From Lentisphaeria bacterium (GTDB lineage Bacteria > Verrucomicrobiota > Lentisphaeria > Victivallales > UBA1829), in the NCBI GenBank assembly GCA_019408975.1, contig DXVA01000081.1, positions 1-14,626 of the forward strand: a stretch of DNA of 14,626 bases, given 5' to 3'. Position 1 is the first letter of the stretch. The number at the start of each line of letters is the position of its first letter. Below are positions 1 through 7,716 of the stretch, piece after piece. The notes beneath the pieces are model-generated. The model was not told the DNA's origin, ran no database searches, and saw only the letters and a program-made list of their open reading frames with translations. The translations under genes and the position numbers were made by a program.

Positions 1-320
1 GGCTTTACGAGCCGACTGCGAAAAGAGCGAAAACGAAGAAACTTTATGAAATTCCGCAGGATGAAAAATATCATTGGATCTTGATCGACCGGTTCAAGAT
101 CGGGCCCATGACGAGAATCTGGGCGCCGGGGTCGTGGCATATGGGGATTCAGCTCAAGGATGCCTTTACTATTGCCGATGGCGTTGAGGAGGCGGATAAC
201 CCGAATTATTTTGATGTCTGGGTGTCGATCCGTTTTCAGGGCCCGGCATACGTGAAAGGGTCTGCAAAGGAAGATGCGGTTTACATCGACCGCGCGGCTC
301 TGATACGCCGCAGGAAGTGA
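1..320 (+). CDS. C-terminal end of a truncated protein, possibly DUF4838 family
   Basis: An open frame enters from the left edge (first full codon at base 3) and stops with TGA at 318-320, leaving about 105 residues; the real start is outside the window. The fragment is rich in Trp, Gly and aromatic residues (IWAPGSWHMGIQL, FDVWVSIRFQGPAYVKGS, AVYIDRAAL), which suggests a beta-sandwich or carbohydrate-binding C-terminal domain. From memory the ending resembles that of DUF4838 proteins, which are common in Lentisphaerota and Planctomycetota and linked to glycan breakdown, but this cannot be proved without a search. The gene converges on the 973-residue gene, with an inverted repeat between them. 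A carbohydrate-related role is inference from residue pattern and neighbours. Confidence 0.6.
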   Translation, partial: LYEPTAKRAKTKKLYEIPQDEKYHWILIDRFKIGPMTRIWAPGSWHMGIQLKDAFTIADGVEEADNPNYFDVWVSIRFQGPAYVKGSAKEDAVYIDRAALIRRRK

Positions 321-344
321 CGACCGGGGAAGGGGATGGCTCAT

Positions 345-394
345 GCCTTGTGAAACTTGTGCATCGCGCAGAAAACATGATTGTTTCACAAGGC
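345..394. terminator. Perfect 12-bp inverted repeat between convergent genes
   Basis: GCCTTGTGAAAC (345-356) and GTTTCACAAGGC (383-394) are exact reverse complements separated by 26 bases. The repeat lies in the 96-bp gap between two convergent genes, where a bidirectional terminator would be expected. There is no T-tract on either side, so it is not a textbook intrinsic terminator; a protein-binding site is the alternative. Confidence 0.45.
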
Positions 395-416
395 GGAGAA
401 CTGGAATCCGGCAGAA

Positions 417-3338
417 TCACCGGAAACGGAGAATCCCGGACGCCGGAATGCGATAACGGGCCAGATTGCCTTTTTTCCACATGGCAGGCAGGATGCCGCC
501 GTTCAAAGTGAGCTCGAAAGGAGTCTCCGAACGGAATTCGATCCAGGCATCCTGTCCTTCGATCGCCGTCACTTCAAGTTCGGGGTAAGCGGCTCTGCGG
601 GGAATCAGCCCCTGCCACAAGGTTGCCTGCACCTGATGAAAGCAGGACGCCTGGCCGAGAAGATACACGGCACACCATTTTGCCGGAATCCTGCGGTAAC
701 TGAATGTATGGGCGCCCAGAAATTCTCTTGAGAGCCGCTTGTTGGCGATGGCTTCCTCTATTCCGGATTTTACTTTCTCCGGGGAATATCTTCCGCTGAA
801 CAGGCAGAGGAGCAGATAAGAATAGACCTCCTGTTCTCCGAGCTGCCTCCGGTTGGTATGGTAAACCGGGTCTGCGCCGTTTTCAAGGGGGCCGGTAACA
901 GAAAATCCCTCCGGCTGGCTTTTTTCGACTGCATTCAGCGTATCCTGCAACGCTGCCGGCATATAAGCGGCATACATCCGGAATGCCTCCGGATAATGTC
1001 CTTCCGTCGTCATGTTGTAAAGCGCCTGTTCCCGGCAGGTTCCGTGCAGAACCGGTACGGGGTATGCAAGATGATGGTGGCTGAATGTCAGTTCCTCGGG
1101 AAAAAGTTTTGCGGTGTACCATGGGGGAACTTTGAAATATTTGCAGTAGTAGTTCTGCGATGCGACGAAAAGCCCCATGCGCTGTGCTGTCATTTTCGCA
1201 TAGGCATAAATTCCGGTCTCGCAGGCTTCACGGTCTCCGGTCATTTCCGCCATATTGACAAAACCAAGATAAGCGCCGTAATTTGTACCGTCATTCCACG
1301 CCCGCCCGTTTTCGCAGTATGCGGAGCACATACATGCCCAGTCCATGAGGGCAAGATAATAATGGAAAGCTTTTTTCATCACATCCCAGCGGCTTCGTAT
1401 GATGTCCCAGCGGTTTGTGAAAAGTGCGGCAAGGTAGATGGAATAAAGCGCGATTCCGTTTCCCCAGTCCACCTCGATAAATGGAATTTTGTGGTTGCTG
1501 ACGGTCTCTTTTTCACAGTCGGGAAGGTTGTTTATTCCGGAGACATGCAGATAATTGAAAATATAGGATACTCCGGTAAACGGTTCGGTGCGCTGATACC
1601 ACATATGGCATTTCTTCCCGCTGCGCCCGATGTAACTGCTGTCCGGATTGCAAGCCTTCTCCAGATTGCGTTCCAGACGGCTGGTCAGTTCCTCCCGCTG
1701 TTCTTCCGTCAGTTCGTTGAATGTCAAGAGCGGAATTATGAACGGGAAAAGGAATTGGTGAACGCCGGGATTCGGAATTTCCTCCAGATGATCATGAAAG
1801 GCGAGATACTCCTTGAAATCTTCTCCGAGTGCGCCGGAAGTCCTTTTTTCGAGTGCGAAAGAGCGTCTGGTGTCCGGTACCGGAACGGAATAACGGCTCC
1901 AGTCTGAATGAAAGACTGTGAAAAGGGGACCGTATTTCGTCGGGAGTTCAAAATCCCTTGCGTCCGGGTCGAGCGTAATTTCGGCTGTTTCCGGTGCGGC
2001 AAGCGCCAGAGGGGGCGGGAGCGGAGCGCAGCAGATTTTTTCCGTATGGAATACGTTGTCAAGAAAACGGAACCGGTAACGCTGGAGAATTTCCACCCGG
2101 TTGTTTTTCAGTTTGAAATACTCTTCACAGGCGACAGGCCGCGCCAGAGCCGTCCGGGAACGTTTCCGGCAGACGGAAATGGTATGTTCAAGCCATGCCG
2201 CATCCAAATCCTCCGGATCAAGCATGGAAATGCCGCCGGGAAAGCCGAGCATTGCCCATTGCAGCTTCGCACTGAAATGAAAATCGACCCGTTCCGCAGC
2301 GCCGGAGGAATCCCGTTTCACGAGAATTCGTTCCGGCGGGACACGGAAAAGCAGAAGGATCGGTATTTCCGGAAAAGCTTCGTTGCCGTAAATGAGTATC
2401 CAATTTTCCGCAAGAGCCCCATTTATGTTTTTATCATAGAACACGCCGTCGCAGTCGGAGTGTTCCAGAACACCGTCTGCAAGAGGAAGCAGAATGCGTT
2501 TGCAGGCGGCGGAACCGGCAAGTTTGCTCAAGGTGAACGTGTCGGCTTCCGTTTCAATCAGCAGTTCCGGCGCAAGCAGCGAATATTCCAACGTAAACGG
2601 ATTCTGATTTGCATCGGGGCGCGTCCAGCGTACGGATGCCCAGTCAACGGCAATCTTTTCATCCTGCTGCGGTTCATAAGATTGCTGAAGCGAGCCGGAT
2701 GGGCACATGCCGTCGGGAAGAACCGAAAAACTCCAGAGCAGATTTTTTTTCCATCTTGGATTTCCGGCAATATGCGGCTTGGCAATGATTCCGAAGTAAG
2801 GCATGCTGTAGTCCAGCAGACCGTCTCCCTTGGTGAAGCCGAACCTGCCCGCGCTTTTGAACGCCTTGCCTGCACCGGGATGCCAGGAGGAGAGATCAGG
2901 CATTTGCCGTCCGGGATTGTTCTGCGGCGGAAAATCATTGCGGTAAGGGTGCATCCTGTCCTGCGGAACGATATCTCCTTTGCTGTCGATCAGGCGGACG
3001 CGAAACTGCGGGGAAAGTGTCTGCCCGGTCGGATTTTTCAGGCAGATCTCAAGCGTATTTTTCCCCCGGCAGAATTTCCATGCCGCCTGCGGCAGAAATC
3101 CTTTCAGGCGGATACCGCGGGTGCAGTCAACGGGAACCTCATTGATCAGCAGGCGGATTTGTGTATCCAGTTCAAACTGAAGCGTATATTCGCCATCCGC
3201 AGGAACCGTGCATTCGCATTTGCAACGGATCTCTTTGCCGGGGAGCAGCTGTTCCTCCCCGTTTCTTTCCAGGAAATATCCGTTGTCTGTATCGCAGAAG
3301 TTGTGAACATGGGAACCGACATAATGAAACCAGCTCAT
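417..3338 (-). CDS. 973-residue protein of unrecognised family, possible alpha/alpha-toroid glycan-acting enzyme
   Basis: The start at 3338 is supported by AAGGAG eight bases upstream and a good promoter at 3385-3413. No signal peptide is visible (MSWFHYVGSHVHNFCD), so the protein is probably cytoplasmic. The N-terminal 100 or so residues look like a beta-sandwich (DGEYTLQFELDTQIRLLINE). The middle is beta-rich. From about residue 570 the protein becomes helical and aromatic-rich, with stretches such as EVDWGNGIALYSIYLAALF and AWNDGTNYGAYLGFVNMAEM at about 620-710. That pattern is typical of six-hairpin (alpha/alpha) barrels found in many glycoside hydrolases and polysaccharide lyases. A short beta domain closes the C-terminus (ELTLNGGILPAMW). 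I cannot name the family and cannot point to catalytic residues. The divergent AraC gene suggests sugar-responsive control. Confidence 0.85.
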   Translation of the reverse strand: MSWFHYVGSHVHNFCDTDNGYFLERNGEEQLLPGKEIRCKCECTVPADGEYTLQFELDTQIRLLINEVPVDCTRGIRLKGFLPQAAWKFCRGKNTLEICLKNPTGQTLSPQFRVRLIDSKGDIVPQDRMHPYRNDFPPQNNPGRQMPDLSSWHPGAGKAFKSAGRFGFTKGDGLLDYSMPYFGIIAKPHIAGNPRWKKNLLWSFSVLPDGMCPSGSLQQSYEPQQDEKIAVDWASVRWTRPDANQNPFTLEYSLLAPELLIETEADTFTLSKLAGSAACKRILLPLADGVLEHSDCDGVFYDKNINGALAENWILIYGNEAFPEIPILLLFRVPPERILVKRDSSGAAERVDFHFSAKLQWAMLGFPGGISMLDPEDLDAAWLEHTISVCRKRSRTALARPVACEEYFKLKNNRVEILQRYRFRFLDNVFHTEKICCAPLPPPLALAAPETAEITLDPDARDFELPTKYGPLFTVFHSDWSRYSVPVPDTRRSFALEKRTSGALGEDFKEYLAFHDHLEEIPNPGVHQFLFPFIIPLLTFNELTEEQREELTSRLERNLEKACNPDSSYIGRSGKKCHMWYQRTEPFTGVSYIFNYLHVSGINNLPDCEKETVSNHKIPFIEVDWGNGIALYSIYLAALFTNRWDIIRSRWDVMKKAFHYYLALMDWACMCSAYCENGRAWNDGTNYGAYLGFVNMAEMTGDREACETGIYAYAKMTAQRMGLFVASQNYYCKYFKVPPWYTAKLFPEELTFSHHHLAYPVPVLHGTCREQALYNMTTEGHYPEAFRMYAAYMPAALQDTLNAVEKSQPEGFSVTGPLENGADPVYHTNRRQLGEQEVYSYLLLCLFSGRYSPEKVKSGIEEAIANKRLSREFLGAHTFSYRRIPAKWCAVYLLGQASCFHQVQATLWQGLIPRRAAYPELEVTAIEGQDAWIEFRSETPFELTLNGGILPAMWKKGNLARYRIPASGILRFR

Positions 3339-3384
3339 GAATAATACTCCTTGTTTTTATAAAAAAAATTGTTTTAATGAATGC

Positions 3385-3413
3385 ATTATATCTTCTCCGC
3401 TTTGGGAATACAA
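3385..3413 (-). promoter_or_regulatory. Sigma-70-type promoter of the 973-residue gene
   Basis: Read on the minus strand, TTGTAT (3408-3413) and TATAAT (3385-3390) are separated by exactly 17 bases. Transcription would begin near 3378 and give a leader of about 40 bases with AAGGAG in front of the 3338 start. Confidence 0.65.
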
Positions 3414-3425
3414 GGAATGCCGCTG

Positions 3426-3496
3426 CCATAAAATAGAATACCCGTGCCGTTTTGCTCTTGTAAAATTGTTGCGGGGAAGTATGTTTCCATAAAATA
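3426..3496. repeat. Direct repeat CCATAAAATA in a divergent promoter region
   Basis: CCATAAAATA occurs at 3426-3435 and 3487-3496, 61 bp apart, in the 170-bp space between the 973-residue gene and the AraC gene. AraC-type regulators often bind direct repeats, so these could be half-sites. The sequence is AT-rich, the second copy touches the AraC gene's ribosome site, and chance is possible. Confidence 0.25.
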
Positions 3497-3508
3497 AGGA
3501 GCCTGCTT

Positions 3509-4327
3509 ATGAAAGATGTCACTGTTCAATTGCAGGGGCGCCGGCGGCAATTTTCCGGGCTTCCCGCAGTCAGGAGCATTCTATATCTGAATTCAACGCA
3601 GCATCATCGTGTCACGACTCATACTACGATTGATTTCGGGCTGGAACTGAGTTCCGGTGCGGAGTTTGCGGAAGAGGAAATCGACGGTAAAATTTTCCGG
3701 AGGAAATTTCCGTGGGTCAGTACCCGGATGCCGGGGCACACCTATCGGATGCTGACGCCGGAACCGTGGGAGGTTCTGGCTGTATCTTACGACTTTTCTT
3801 CATTCGATGCTTTGAAACGTTTCGGGCCGGACGCAGAGAATCCGGGATGGGAATTTGTCATGACAGAGGAGATTACACAGAAAACCGCCCGTCTTTTGAG
3901 TCTGCTGGGGCAAACTCACCTGCCCGGAGCAATGGACCGTATCGACTTGCTTGCCGTGGATCTCCTGAGTCTGACCCTTCTCGAAAACAGAGAAAATTTC
4001 CAGTCCCCGGAAAGCATGGCAATCCGGCGGATTGCATCTTATTTTTCGGCGTATGTTTATGAAAAGATCGATATTGCGGCAGTCATCCGGAAGCATAATC
4101 TTTCAGCGCGGACCTTTTTCCGGCACTGGAGGGAGCTTTATGATGTTTCCCCCGCAGATTTCATCATGCAGAGAAAAATGGAAGAAGCGTGCCGGCTTCT
4201 GCGGGAAACCTCCATGCGGATTTATGAGATATCGGAACGTTTGCAGTTCATCGACTGCAGTCATTTCTGCCGCAGTTTCAAGCAATGGAATCAGGTTACT
4301 CCATTGAATTACCGCCGCAGAAAGTGA
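3509..4327 (+). CDS. AraC-family transcriptional regulator (next to the 973-residue gene)
   Basis: The 272-residue product ends in the double helix-turn-helix domain of AraC/XylS proteins. The first HTH is around residues 185-210 (IDIAAVIRKHNLSARTFFRHW). The second is in residues 236-272 (MRIYEISERLQFIDCSHF, then the usual F-K-x-W and TPLNYRR ending). The N-terminal 150 residues are beta-rich and probably form a cupin-like effector domain, though without clear metal ligands. The start is set by AAGGAG at 3496-3501, seven bases before ATG. The gene is divergent from the 973-residue gene and is probably its activator; the inducer cannot be told from sequence. It runs tail to tail with the second AraC gene. 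Confidence 0.9.
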   Translation: MKDVTVQLQGRRRQFSGLPAVRSILYLNSTQHHRVTTHTTIDFGLELSSGAEFAEEEIDGKIFRRKFPWVSTRMPGHTYRMLTPEPWEVLAVSYDFSSFDALKRFGPDAENPGWEFVMTEEITQKTARLLSLLGQTHLPGAMDRIDLLAVDLLSLTLLENRENFQSPESMAIRRIASYFSAYVYEKIDIAAVIRKHNLSARTFFRHWRELYDVSPADFIMQRKMEEACRLLRETSMRIYEISERLQFIDCSHFCRSFKQWNQVTPLNYRRRK

Positions 4328-4343
4328 CCGGAACTCTCCGGTC
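4326..4343. terminator. Short hairpin between two convergent AraC genes
   Basis: GACCGG (4326-4331) and CCGGTC (4338-4343) form a perfect 6-bp stem with a 6-base loop. The stem starts inside the TGA stop of the left gene and fills the 20-bp gap before the stop of the right gene. It is GC-rich but has no real T-tract, so termination is only plausible. Confidence 0.4.
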
Positions 4344-4347
4344 TGGC

Positions 4348-5208
4348 TCATTTCCCGCCTTTCTGACGGAATTGCCGCGGAGTCATGCCCAGATGTTTCT
4401 TAAATTCGGCGGCAAAAAAAGACGGCGAGGAATAGCCGCATGCGGCGGCGATTTCACTAATGCTCATGCTGCTCAAAAGGAGAAGCTGTTCCGCATGTTG
4501 CAGCCGCAAGGCGATCATATAGCGTATCGGGGTTTGCCCTGTCTCTTTTTTAAACTGACGGATCAGGGAGTATTTGCCTACGCCGAAGCGATTTGCCAGC
4601 GTGTTCAGACTCATGCCGGATGCCATGCCATACGCCGCTTCGCGCAGTTTCATTTGGAAATGCCCTGCCGCAGTTCCGTGCATGATCTGATTTTGAATTA
4701 AATACAGCAGGCGGTAAAGATGAACGGACAGGTTTTCCATGGCTTCTGCGCCTCCTTCGGACATCTCCTTGAAAACGGCTTCAAAAATCGGGCGGAATTC
4801 TGTTTTGCCCTCCGGTATCCTGATGCCTCCGCTTTGGATTTCTTTATTCAGCAGGAGATCCGGCAGCGGGCCTGAACGGAATATCATGAAATATTTGCGC
4901 ATATCAGCCCGTTCCGGCACAACATAGGTATGCTGGATTTTCGGCGGCACGACCAACAGATCGCCCGGATAAATGGAATAAACTCCATCGGATGTTTCCA
5001 CATGCGCCTGCCCTGAAATCTGCAATTGGAGCACCCAGCAGTCGGAAGTAATCGGCAAGCGCGCTCCGCCCCGAAACAAGGATTTTCCAAAAGCGGAAAT
5101 ATCCAGAAACGAGACCATGGAATGTCTTGCCAGAGTGGAGAGCAGCACCTGTTCCTCATAATACTCGCTGTTTTGTTCCACTGTTTTATAAAAACTGATA
5201 GATTTCAT
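4348..5208 (-). CDS. AraC-family transcriptional regulator with cupin sensor domain (next to the oxidoreductase operon)
   Basis: The 286-residue product has an N-terminal cupin-like AraC ligand-binding domain, seen in the typical element YPGDLLVVPPKIQHTYVVPE at about residues 78-100. Its C-terminal AraC DNA-binding domain has a first HTH near residues 198-225 (SLNTLANRFGVGKYSLIRQF). The second HTH is at 249-281 (SISEIAAACGYSSPSFFAAE, then FKKHLGMTPRQFR). The second HTH is close to the family consensus. The start at 5208 has no obvious Shine-Dalgarno sequence, so it is less certain; Met31 is the next candidate and has none either. The gene is divergent from the Gfo/Idh/MocA gene across 117 bp and is the likely regulator of that operon. 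Confidence 0.92.
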   Translation of the reverse strand: MKSISFYKTVEQNSEYYEEQVLLSTLARHSMVSFLDISAFGKSLFRGGARLPITSDCWVLQLQISGQAHVETSDGVYSIYPGDLLVVPPKIQHTYVVPERADMRKYFMIFRSGPLPDLLLNKEIQSGGIRIPEGKTEFRPIFEAVFKEMSEGGAEAMENLSVHLYRLLYLIQNQIMHGTAAGHFQMKLREAAYGMASGMSLNTLANRFGVGKYSLIRQFKKETGQTPIRYMIALRLQHAEQLLLLSSMSISEIAAACGYSSPSFFAAEFKKHLGMTPRQFRQKGGK

Positions 5209-5235
5209 ATTTGCAGATTAAAGAATCTTATATTA

Positions 5236-5269
5236 ATTGCCAATATAATGATATTTTATTTTATTGCCA
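5236..5269. repeat. Direct repeat ATTGCCA between AraC gene and its likely target operon
   Basis: ATTGCCA is present at 5236-5242 and 5263-5269, 27 bp apart, in the AT-rich divergent region. The second copy overlaps the -35 element of the predicted rightward promoter, a usual place for an AraC activator site. Binding is inference. Confidence 0.3.
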
Positions 5270-5292
5270 TTTCGGGATAATGCAACTATTTT
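5264..5292 (+). promoter_or_regulatory. Candidate promoter of the oxidoreductase-epimerase operon
   Basis: TTGCCA (5264-5269, five of six matches to the -35 consensus) is followed after 17 bases by TATTTT (5287-5292, four of six at -10). The weak -10 fits a promoter that needs an activator. The leader would be about 27 bases. Confidence 0.45.
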
Positions 5293-5325
5293 TATTCTGG
5301 AATTTCAGAAAAAAAGGAATTATTT

Positions 5326-6330
5326 ATGAAGCAGCGTGTCTTGGTGATCGGTTTTGGTTTCATGGGGCAGACTCATGCGGGAAATCTGTTGAAAAATCCA
5401 GATGCCGAACTTGCAGGTATTGTGGAACCCTGTGATCCGGCAGAGCGTCTGCGAACTATAAAAGGCAATAAAGCCACGGTATTCATTACTCCGGAGTCGA
5501 TTGCCGGAGTGCCTCATTATCATGACATGGATGAGGCATTCGGCGACAGCGGTGCGGATGCCGTCGTAATTGCTCTGCCGACAAAACTGCATTATGGCAG
5601 TGTGATGAAAGCGCTTGAATGCGGTTATCATGTCATGGTGGAAAAACCCTTCTCGATTGACTGCGCCGAATGCGACAGCATGGTCCGCAAGGCAAAAGAG
5701 AAAAAACGCATCCTTGCAGTCGGATATGTCGTCCGCCATATGCGAGAATACGAAATCCTGCGGGAAACAGTGAAGTCGAACCGTTTAGGCAGACTCAAAT
5801 ATATGTCTTTGAGCCGTTATACAGGCGTTCCGGCATGGGGCAACTGGAATGATCCCGAATTTATCAGAGCTTCCGGCGGGGCGTTGTTCGATCTGGTTTC
5901 GCATGACATCGATTTTGCGCGATACTGTCTGGGCGAACCGGAGTCGATTACTCCCGATCCGGTGCTTTGCCGTGAAATGAACGGGAATCTTATCGCCGCC
6001 GTGCTGCATTACCCGGGAAACAATGTATTCATCGAGGGCGGTTTTATGACTCCTTCAGGTTTTCCCTTCCGGCGGAATTATGCGGCGTATTTTGAGAAAG
6101 GGACTCTGATCAGTGATGCGCCCGGCGATTTCAGGGAGATTGCCGCCGACGGGGGAATTCATGCCGAAGACTATTCATGCTGTGATCCCTATTATGTGGA
6201 AATGGATCGCTTTCTCCAGGCGGTCATGACCGGAGACCGTTCCTGTCTATGTACAGGAGAAGATGCTGCCCGTTCTATTGGCTGCTGCCATGAGATTCTG
6301 TCCCGGCTGAATGGCGTTGTTCGCCACTGA
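5326..6330 (+). CDS. Gfo/Idh/MocA-family NAD(P)-dependent sugar oxidoreductase
   Basis: The 334-residue protein has the usual length and order of the family. A Rossmann nucleotide-binding motif opens the protein (VLVIGFGFMGQTH, residues 5-17, G9-x-G11-x-x-G14). The family signature EKPF follows at residues 106-109, with Lys107 the expected catalytic lysine. The substrate-domain motif GGALFDLVSHDID is at 184-196, with D189 and H193 in the expected catalytic positions. Members oxidise or reduce hydroxyl groups of sugars and polyols; the substrate cannot be told here. AAGGA at 5314-5318 supports the start. The next gene begins 17 bp downstream, so the two are an operon, probably acting in turn on one sugar. 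Expected in the cytoplasm. Confidence 0.95.
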   Translation: MKQRVLVIGFGFMGQTHAGNLLKNPDAELAGIVEPCDPAERLRTIKGNKATVFITPESIAGVPHYHDMDEAFGDSGADAVVIALPTKLHYGSVMKALECGYHVMVEKPFSIDCAECDSMVRKAKEKKRILAVGYVVRHMREYEILRETVKSNRLGRLKYMSLSRYTGVPAWGNWNDPEFIRASGGALFDLVSHDIDFARYCLGEPESITPDPVLCREMNGNLIAAVLHYPGNNVFIEGGFMTPSGFPFRRNYAAYFEKGTLISDAPGDFREIAADGGIHAEDYSCCDPYYVEMDRFLQAVMTGDRSCLCTGEDAARSIGCCHEILSRLNGVVRH

Positions 6331-6347
6331 ATTTCCAGGGAGTTCCT

Positions 6348-7142
6348 ATGAAACTTTGTATGATGTCCTGTATGATGGGCAAGTTTACGCCCGGACAGAT
6401 TGTCGCGGCTGCGGCGGTATGCGGCATGGAGGCCATAGACTGGGTCTCAACTCACCGTACGAAACCGGCGGAACTGCGTAAGATCTCGGAAGATGCCGGG
6501 CTCAGGATCGTTGCGCACACCATGATCAAGGAAAAATTTCTCCGGCGGGAAACGGATTATTTGGATGAGTTCAAGGCTTCTCTGGACGATGCCTGCATTC
6601 TGGGGGCGCCGATTCTGATGCTGCCGCCGTTCCCGCGGATTCGGCAGGTCTCTTTGGAGGATGACCGGAAAGCATGGACGGAATACTATGCACAGGCTTT
6701 GCCGCTGGCGCAGAAAGCGGGGATTACCCTGACGATGGAAAGCACGGGACTTGTCAATTCGCCCATCGTCACGGCGGGTGAAGTCCTTGAAGTCCTTCAC
6801 AGCGTCCCGGGATTGAAGCTTACTCTGGATCACGGCAATATGCAGACGGCAGAAGAGGCTGTCGGCGCCTATTCCATATTGAAAGAGCACGTCGTTCATA
6901 TTCATCTGAAGGATTGGAAGATATATGATTCCCCGTGGGCGGGCGCTGTACTGAAACGCAATGGGAAATATTTTGCCAATGCTGTCATTGGAAAAGGCGA
7001 TATGGATTTGAAAGCATTCTGGGAAAATTTGGATTCCCGCGGGCAGGAATTCTATGTGAACTTGGAAACGATGGATTTTGTGGATCAAAGTTCGACTCCG
7101 GATGTTTTGAAACATGTTTCGGATCTCCTGAGAAACTGGTAA
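6348..7142 (+). CDS. Sugar phosphate isomerase/epimerase-type TIM barrel
   Basis: This 264-residue protein belongs to the xylose-isomerase-like TIM barrel / AP-endonuclease 2 superfamily. The four usual metal-binding segments are present in order: E131 in TLTMESTG, D161-H162 in LTLDHGN, H184 and H186 in VVHIHLKDW, and E240 in VNLETMD. The strand IGKGDMDLKAF, typical of hexulose epimerase and inosose-related members, lies just before the last one. It likely isomerises or epimerises a keto-sugar in the cytoplasm. AGGGAG at 6337-6342 sets the start. It follows the oxidoreductase by 17 bp; such pairs commonly act together in inositol or rare-sugar breakdown, but the substrate is unknown. Confidence 0.93.
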   Translation: MKLCMMSCMMGKFTPGQIVAAAAVCGMEAIDWVSTHRTKPAELRKISEDAGLRIVAHTMIKEKFLRRETDYLDEFKASLDDACILGAPILMLPPFPRIRQVSLEDDRKAWTEYYAQALPLAQKAGITLTMESTGLVNSPIVTAGEVLEVLHSVPGLKLTLDHGNMQTAEEAVGAYSILKEHVVHIHLKDWKIYDSPWAGAVLKRNGKYFANAVIGKGDMDLKAFWENLDSRGQEFYVNLETMDFVDQSSTPDVLKHVSDLLRNW

Positions 7143-7518
7143 TGAAACAAACGCCGGTGAATGCGAAAGTAAAAAGTTGTCCCGGAGATTCCTGCCGTAA
7201 TCAGGAGAAATAAGCTGCCGTTCAATCTTTCCTTCTTCCGGCGGGGCTTGAACTGCCGCAAAGATTGAAGCGTCCGGAACAGATATGCCGTATCCGCTGT
7301 TTGCAGTGATGAGTGGATCAGTTCGCCGCTTCTCGCGGAAAGTTCCTGAAAACGCTGCCCTGCGATATCCGGCAAGGTCATGTTTCATTCAAACGGCGGA
7401 ACTTCCGGCTTGTTCAGCTGCATGGATGCCCATATCCGCAGAAATCAGTGATTTCATACAGTTGCAACATTCCACCGGAACCGGGATCTCTGACGGAGCT
7501 GATTTATGAAAATACGGT
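7143..7518. other. 376-bp gap with no convincing gene
   Basis: Short open frames exist on both strands, for example 7313-7543 (+) with a TTG start, but none has a ribosome site or recognisable domain. The stretch starts right after the epimerase stop and holds a small 5-bp hairpin (TCCTG 7190-7194, CAGGA 7202-7206) and the larger inverted repeat at 7221-7269. Base composition is like the coding regions, so a decayed gene remnant is possible. Confidence 0.5.
7221..7269. repeat. Two-tier inverted repeat downstream of the sugar operon
   Basis: TTCAATCTTT (7221-7230) and AAAGATTGAA (7260-7269) are a perfect 10-bp inverted repeat. An inner stem is also possible (CGGCGG at 7239-7244 with CTGCCG at 7253-7258, one wobble). 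It could end the operon transcript, but there is no T-tract after it. Confidence 0.4.
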
Positions 7519-7716
7519 TTATTTTTTTCTGTGCTCCGTATGAATATTGTTGTGTGACATTCTGTGAAGAAAAACTTCCGTCACAACCCGTTCTATCGGC
7601 AGTCCGGTTTCCGCCATAGTTTCTTTGAGCCATTTCTGAATGTCTTTCTGGTATTTTTCTTCGATAGGAAGTTTCACCGCCCCATCTTCGACAACATTCG
7701 CAGAATTGTTGTTCAT
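7519..7716 (-). CDS. Small ribbon-helix-helix-like DNA-binding protein (65 residues)
   Basis: An ATG at 7737 would give 72 residues, but AAGGAGGG lies inside those first codons and seven bases before the ATG at 7716. I therefore choose 7716. The protein fits the ribbon-helix-helix (Arc/CopG) plan: a short strand AVKLPIEE (13-20), a helix YQKDIQKWLKETMAET (22-37), a turn at Gly38-Leu-Pro, and a second helix ERVVTEVFLHRMSH (42-55). RHH proteins are dimeric repressors, often autoregulators or antitoxins. It is divergent from the HTH gene at 7870, and an operator-like 14-mer sits in its own promoter. No toxin partner is seen beside it. RHH is an assignment from pattern only; another small helical protein is possible. 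Confidence 0.72.
   Translation of the reverse strand: MNNNSANVVEDGAVKLPIEEKYQKDIQKWLKETMAETGLPIERVVTEVFLHRMSHNNIHTEHRKK

Noticed and set aside
858..1907. 349-codon + strand open frame opposite the 973-residue gene
   Set aside because: Shadow of the same minus-strand gene; no ribosome site and no recognisable domain.
1908..3344. 478-codon + strand open frame opposite the 973-residue gene
   Set aside because: The minus-strand gene has a promoter, ribosome site and protein-like composition; the + frame lacks a ribosome site and is rich in Arg, Phe and Cys in the way of shadow frames.
6447..7388. 313-codon minus-strand open frame across the epimerase gene
   Set aside because: It covers a + gene with all metal-binding motifs in order. 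The frame carries no domain of its own.
7313..7543. 76-codon + frame with TTG start in the 7143-7518 gap
   Set aside because: No ribosome site, no domain, and it overlaps the end of the RHH-like gene. At most a gene remnant.
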